Shown piece after piece: positions 61,626 through 64,000 of a DNA stretch of 64,000 bases. Below the pieces are notes generated by a model. It was not told where the DNA came from and searched no databases. It saw nothing but the letters and a program-made list of their open reading frames with translations. The translations under genes and the position numbers were made by a program. Origin of the DNA: Aristolochia californica (lineage: Eukaryota; Streptophyta; Magnoliopsida; Piperales; Aristolochiaceae). Every line of letters begins with the position of its first letter. Position 1 is the stretch's first letter. Where the stretch lies: contig JARWKL010000004.1 of NCBI GenBank assembly GCA_029961685.1, positions 17,358,348 to 17,422,347 of the forward strand. Direction: 5' to 3'.

Positions 61626-64000
61626 ATTTTTTTTTAAGGAATGACCTATGGATTGGGAGTCTACAGTCAGTTAAAAATCCCCCGCTTCCCCCTTTTCCCG
61701 ATGATAGAAAAACCTAATATATAAAAACTAAAAAGATTTTACAATACTGAAAAATTACGGACACTTTTTCAAAGTATTTCTTTCCACATTTGTGCATTGT
61801 GCATTTCGATTTTAGATGTATATTTTTTTATTAAATCAAAACATGAGAGTTCACATTCCCTTCATCTCGTAAACAAAAAAGATATAAAAGGCAAATTGAT
61901 CTCAACAAAATGAAAATTTAATAGTTTATGTATGGAAAAATTTAAAGCAATAACAAATTTAAGTACTAAAAATTTATTCACACACCGAAAATGACCACAA
62001 ATGTTTTGTTATCCAAGTTTGGGAAATTCCACTAGTTCAAACCTAATAGCTTGGAATTTGATAAGAAAGAGATTTTTCTACACTTGTTTTAAAAAATGGA
62101 TATGCATGCTTGAAACATGTTAAAGATGCAAATGACCTATAGACCCAAACCTTTTAAAGAGAATAAAAAATGCTGATTAAATTCTCAAGCAAACGTGCGA
62201 TGGAATATTTACCCGAGTCAAACAAACCATTATTTTGCCCATTTACAAAAATCTGACCTAACGATCATAGATGATTTTAAAGTGATTTATCATGCATTGT
62301 GGGCTATATTTTTGTAAGGAATGACTTATGGTTTGGAGTCAACACTCAGATAAAAATCCTTTGCCTCCCCCTTTTCCCGAAGATTGCAAAACCTAATATA
62401 TAAAAACTAAAAAGAGTTTACAATCACTAAAAGTTATAGAATCTTTTAGGAATTATCTCTCTTTACATTTGGGCATTGTGCATTTCAATTTTAGATTTTT
62501 ATTTTTTTCTTAAATAAAACCTTGAGTCTTCACTATCCCTTCATCTTGTAAACAGAAATAGATAAAAGGCAAATAGATCACAAGAAAATTAAAATTTTGG
62601 AGTTTATGTGTCGAAAAAATTTAAACCAATAAGAAATGTAAGAAAAGAAAATTTATTCACACACCGCAAATGAACATAAAAGTTTTGGTATTCAAGTTTT
62701 GGAAATTCCACTAGTTCAACCCTAATAACTTGGAATTTTATAAGAAAGAGATTTTTCTACACATGTTTTAAAAAATGGATATGCAAGCTTGAAACATGTT
62801 AAAGATGCAAATGACCTATAGATCCAAAACTTTTAATTAGAATAACAAAAGGTCATTAAATTCTCAAGTGAACGTGCGGTGGGATATTTAGCCGAGTCAA
62901 ACCAGCCATTATTTTGGCCATTTACAAAAAGCTAATCTGACGATCATAGATGATTGTAAAGTGATTTATCAAGCGTAGCGGCCTATAATTTTGCAAGGAA
63001 TGACTTATGGAATGGGAGTCAACACTCAGTTAAAAATCCCTTACCTCACCCTTTTCTGGACGATTGAAAAACCTAATATATAAAAACTAAAAAAAGCTTA
63101 CAATCCCTAAAAAATACAGACACTTTTTGGAATTATATCTCTCTATATTTGTGCATTGAGCATTTCCATTTTAGATGTATACTTTTTTCTTAAATCAAAA
63201 CTTGAGTTTTTAGTTTCCCTTCATTTCGTAAACAAAAAAGAGATAAAAGGCAAATAGATCACAAAAAATAGAAAATTTTAGAGTTTATGTATGGAAAAAA
63301 TTTTAAGAAATAAAAAATATAAGTAAATAAAATTTATTCACACACCGCAAATGAACACAAAAGTTTTGTTATCCATATTAGGGAAATTCCACTAGTTCAA
63401 ACCTAATAGCAAGCAATTTTATAAGAAAGAGATTTTTCTACACATGTTTTGAAAAATGGATATACATGCTTGAAACATGTTAAATATTCAAAGGACCTAT
63501 GGATCCAAACCTTTTAAATAGAATATCAAACGCTCATTAAATTCTCAAGTGACCATGCGGTGGAATATTTACTCGAGTCAAACAAACCATTATTTTGCTC
63601 ATTTACAGAAAGATGACCTAACGATCATACATGATTGTAAAGTGATTTATCAAGTGATTTATCATGCGTAAAGGGCTATATTTTTTAAAGGAATGACTTA
63701 TGGATTGGGGGTCAACACTCAATTAAAAATCCCCCGCCTCCCCCTTTTCCCGACGATTGCAAAACCTAATATATAAAAACTAAAAAGAGTTTACAATCGC
63801 TAAAACTTACAGCCACTTTTTTGAATTATCTCTCTCTACATTTGTGCATTGTGTATTTCCATTTTAGACGTATACTTATTTCTTAAATGAAAACTTGAGT
63901 TTTCATTTTCCGTTAAGCTTGTAAACAAAAAAGAGATAAAAGGCAAATAAATCACAACAAAATGAAGATTTTAGAATTTATGTATGGAAAAAATTTAAAG
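61626..64000 (+). repeat. Satellite array, subfamily V1, forward orientation
   Basis: From about 61,626 the array returns to V1 forms without changing orientation: TAAGGAATGACC at 61,635, TTGTGCATTGTGCATTTCG near 61,790, GTAAACAAAAAAGATATAAA near 61,871, AAGAGATTTTTCTACAC near 62,068 and GATTTATCATGCATTG near 62,284. Anchors lie near 62141, 62820 and 63501 with 679-690 bp spacing. The monomer containing the switch is chimeric, with CAGTCAATCATGAG (V2) just upstream. The array runs off the window end. Confidence 0.93.

Noticed and set aside
1..64000. CRISPR-like regular repeats
   Set aside because: The period is about 680 bp with no short repeat and unique spacer pattern. The whole period is homologous, which is a satellite array.

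Overview
The window looks like nuclear DNA of a flowering plant. It is almost entirely one AT-rich tandem satellite with a monomer of about 680 bp. It carries no intact host gene and no RNA gene that I can support. The plant assignment is an inference from Ty1/copia-type LTR elements that use the plant-style boundary (GAGGGGAAG polypurine tract followed by TGTTGG) and a pol C-terminal remnant ICSKLGVH. I do not recognise the satellite family or the species. Following the anchor GGATCC through the window gives about 87 whole or damaged monomers, mostly 665-682 bp apart. Because most keep GGATCC, BamHI should cut the array into a ladder of about 680 bp.

Convention: I call the strand that reads GGATCCAAACC and carries the C-rich patch the satellite forward strand. 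Layout: 1-15,084 reverse orientation, subfamily V1; 15,085-18,303 forward, V1, a 3.2 kb inversion that restores monomer phase at both ends if flipped back; 18,304-29,117 reverse, V1; 29,118-31,377 a 5'-truncated non-autonomous copia-like element (copy 1, + strand) sitting exactly where both orientation and subfamily change; 31,378-38,517 forward, V2, containing a 210-bp foreign insertion at 34,176-34,385; 38,518-41,189 a complete element of the same family (copy 2, - strand) with both LTRs and a 5-bp target duplication; 41,190-42,497 V2; 42,498-42,937 a solo LTR of the same family with target duplication AAAAT; 42,943 to about 61,625 V2, with visible two- and three-monomer higher-order periodicity; about 61,626-64,000 V1 again, still forward.

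V1 and V2 differ coherently at five or more sites: CATTGTGCATTTCC vs GTGCATTTCC; GTAAACAAAAAAGAGATAAA vs GTAAACAATTTTGATAAG; AAGAGATTTTTCTAC vs AAGGAGATTTCTAC; GATTTATCATGCG vs GATTTATCGGTCAATCATGCG; GTAAGGAATGAC vs GTAAGAAATGAC.

There is no operon-like or multi-gene system. The content of interest is structural: orientation switches, subfamily domains, higher-order repeats, strand-asymmetric G/C tracts, a compact retroelement family with its own internal tandem repeats, and a short unexplained insertion carrying an open frame. Short open frames of about 60 codons recur because the same satellite segment recurs; I do not call them genes.
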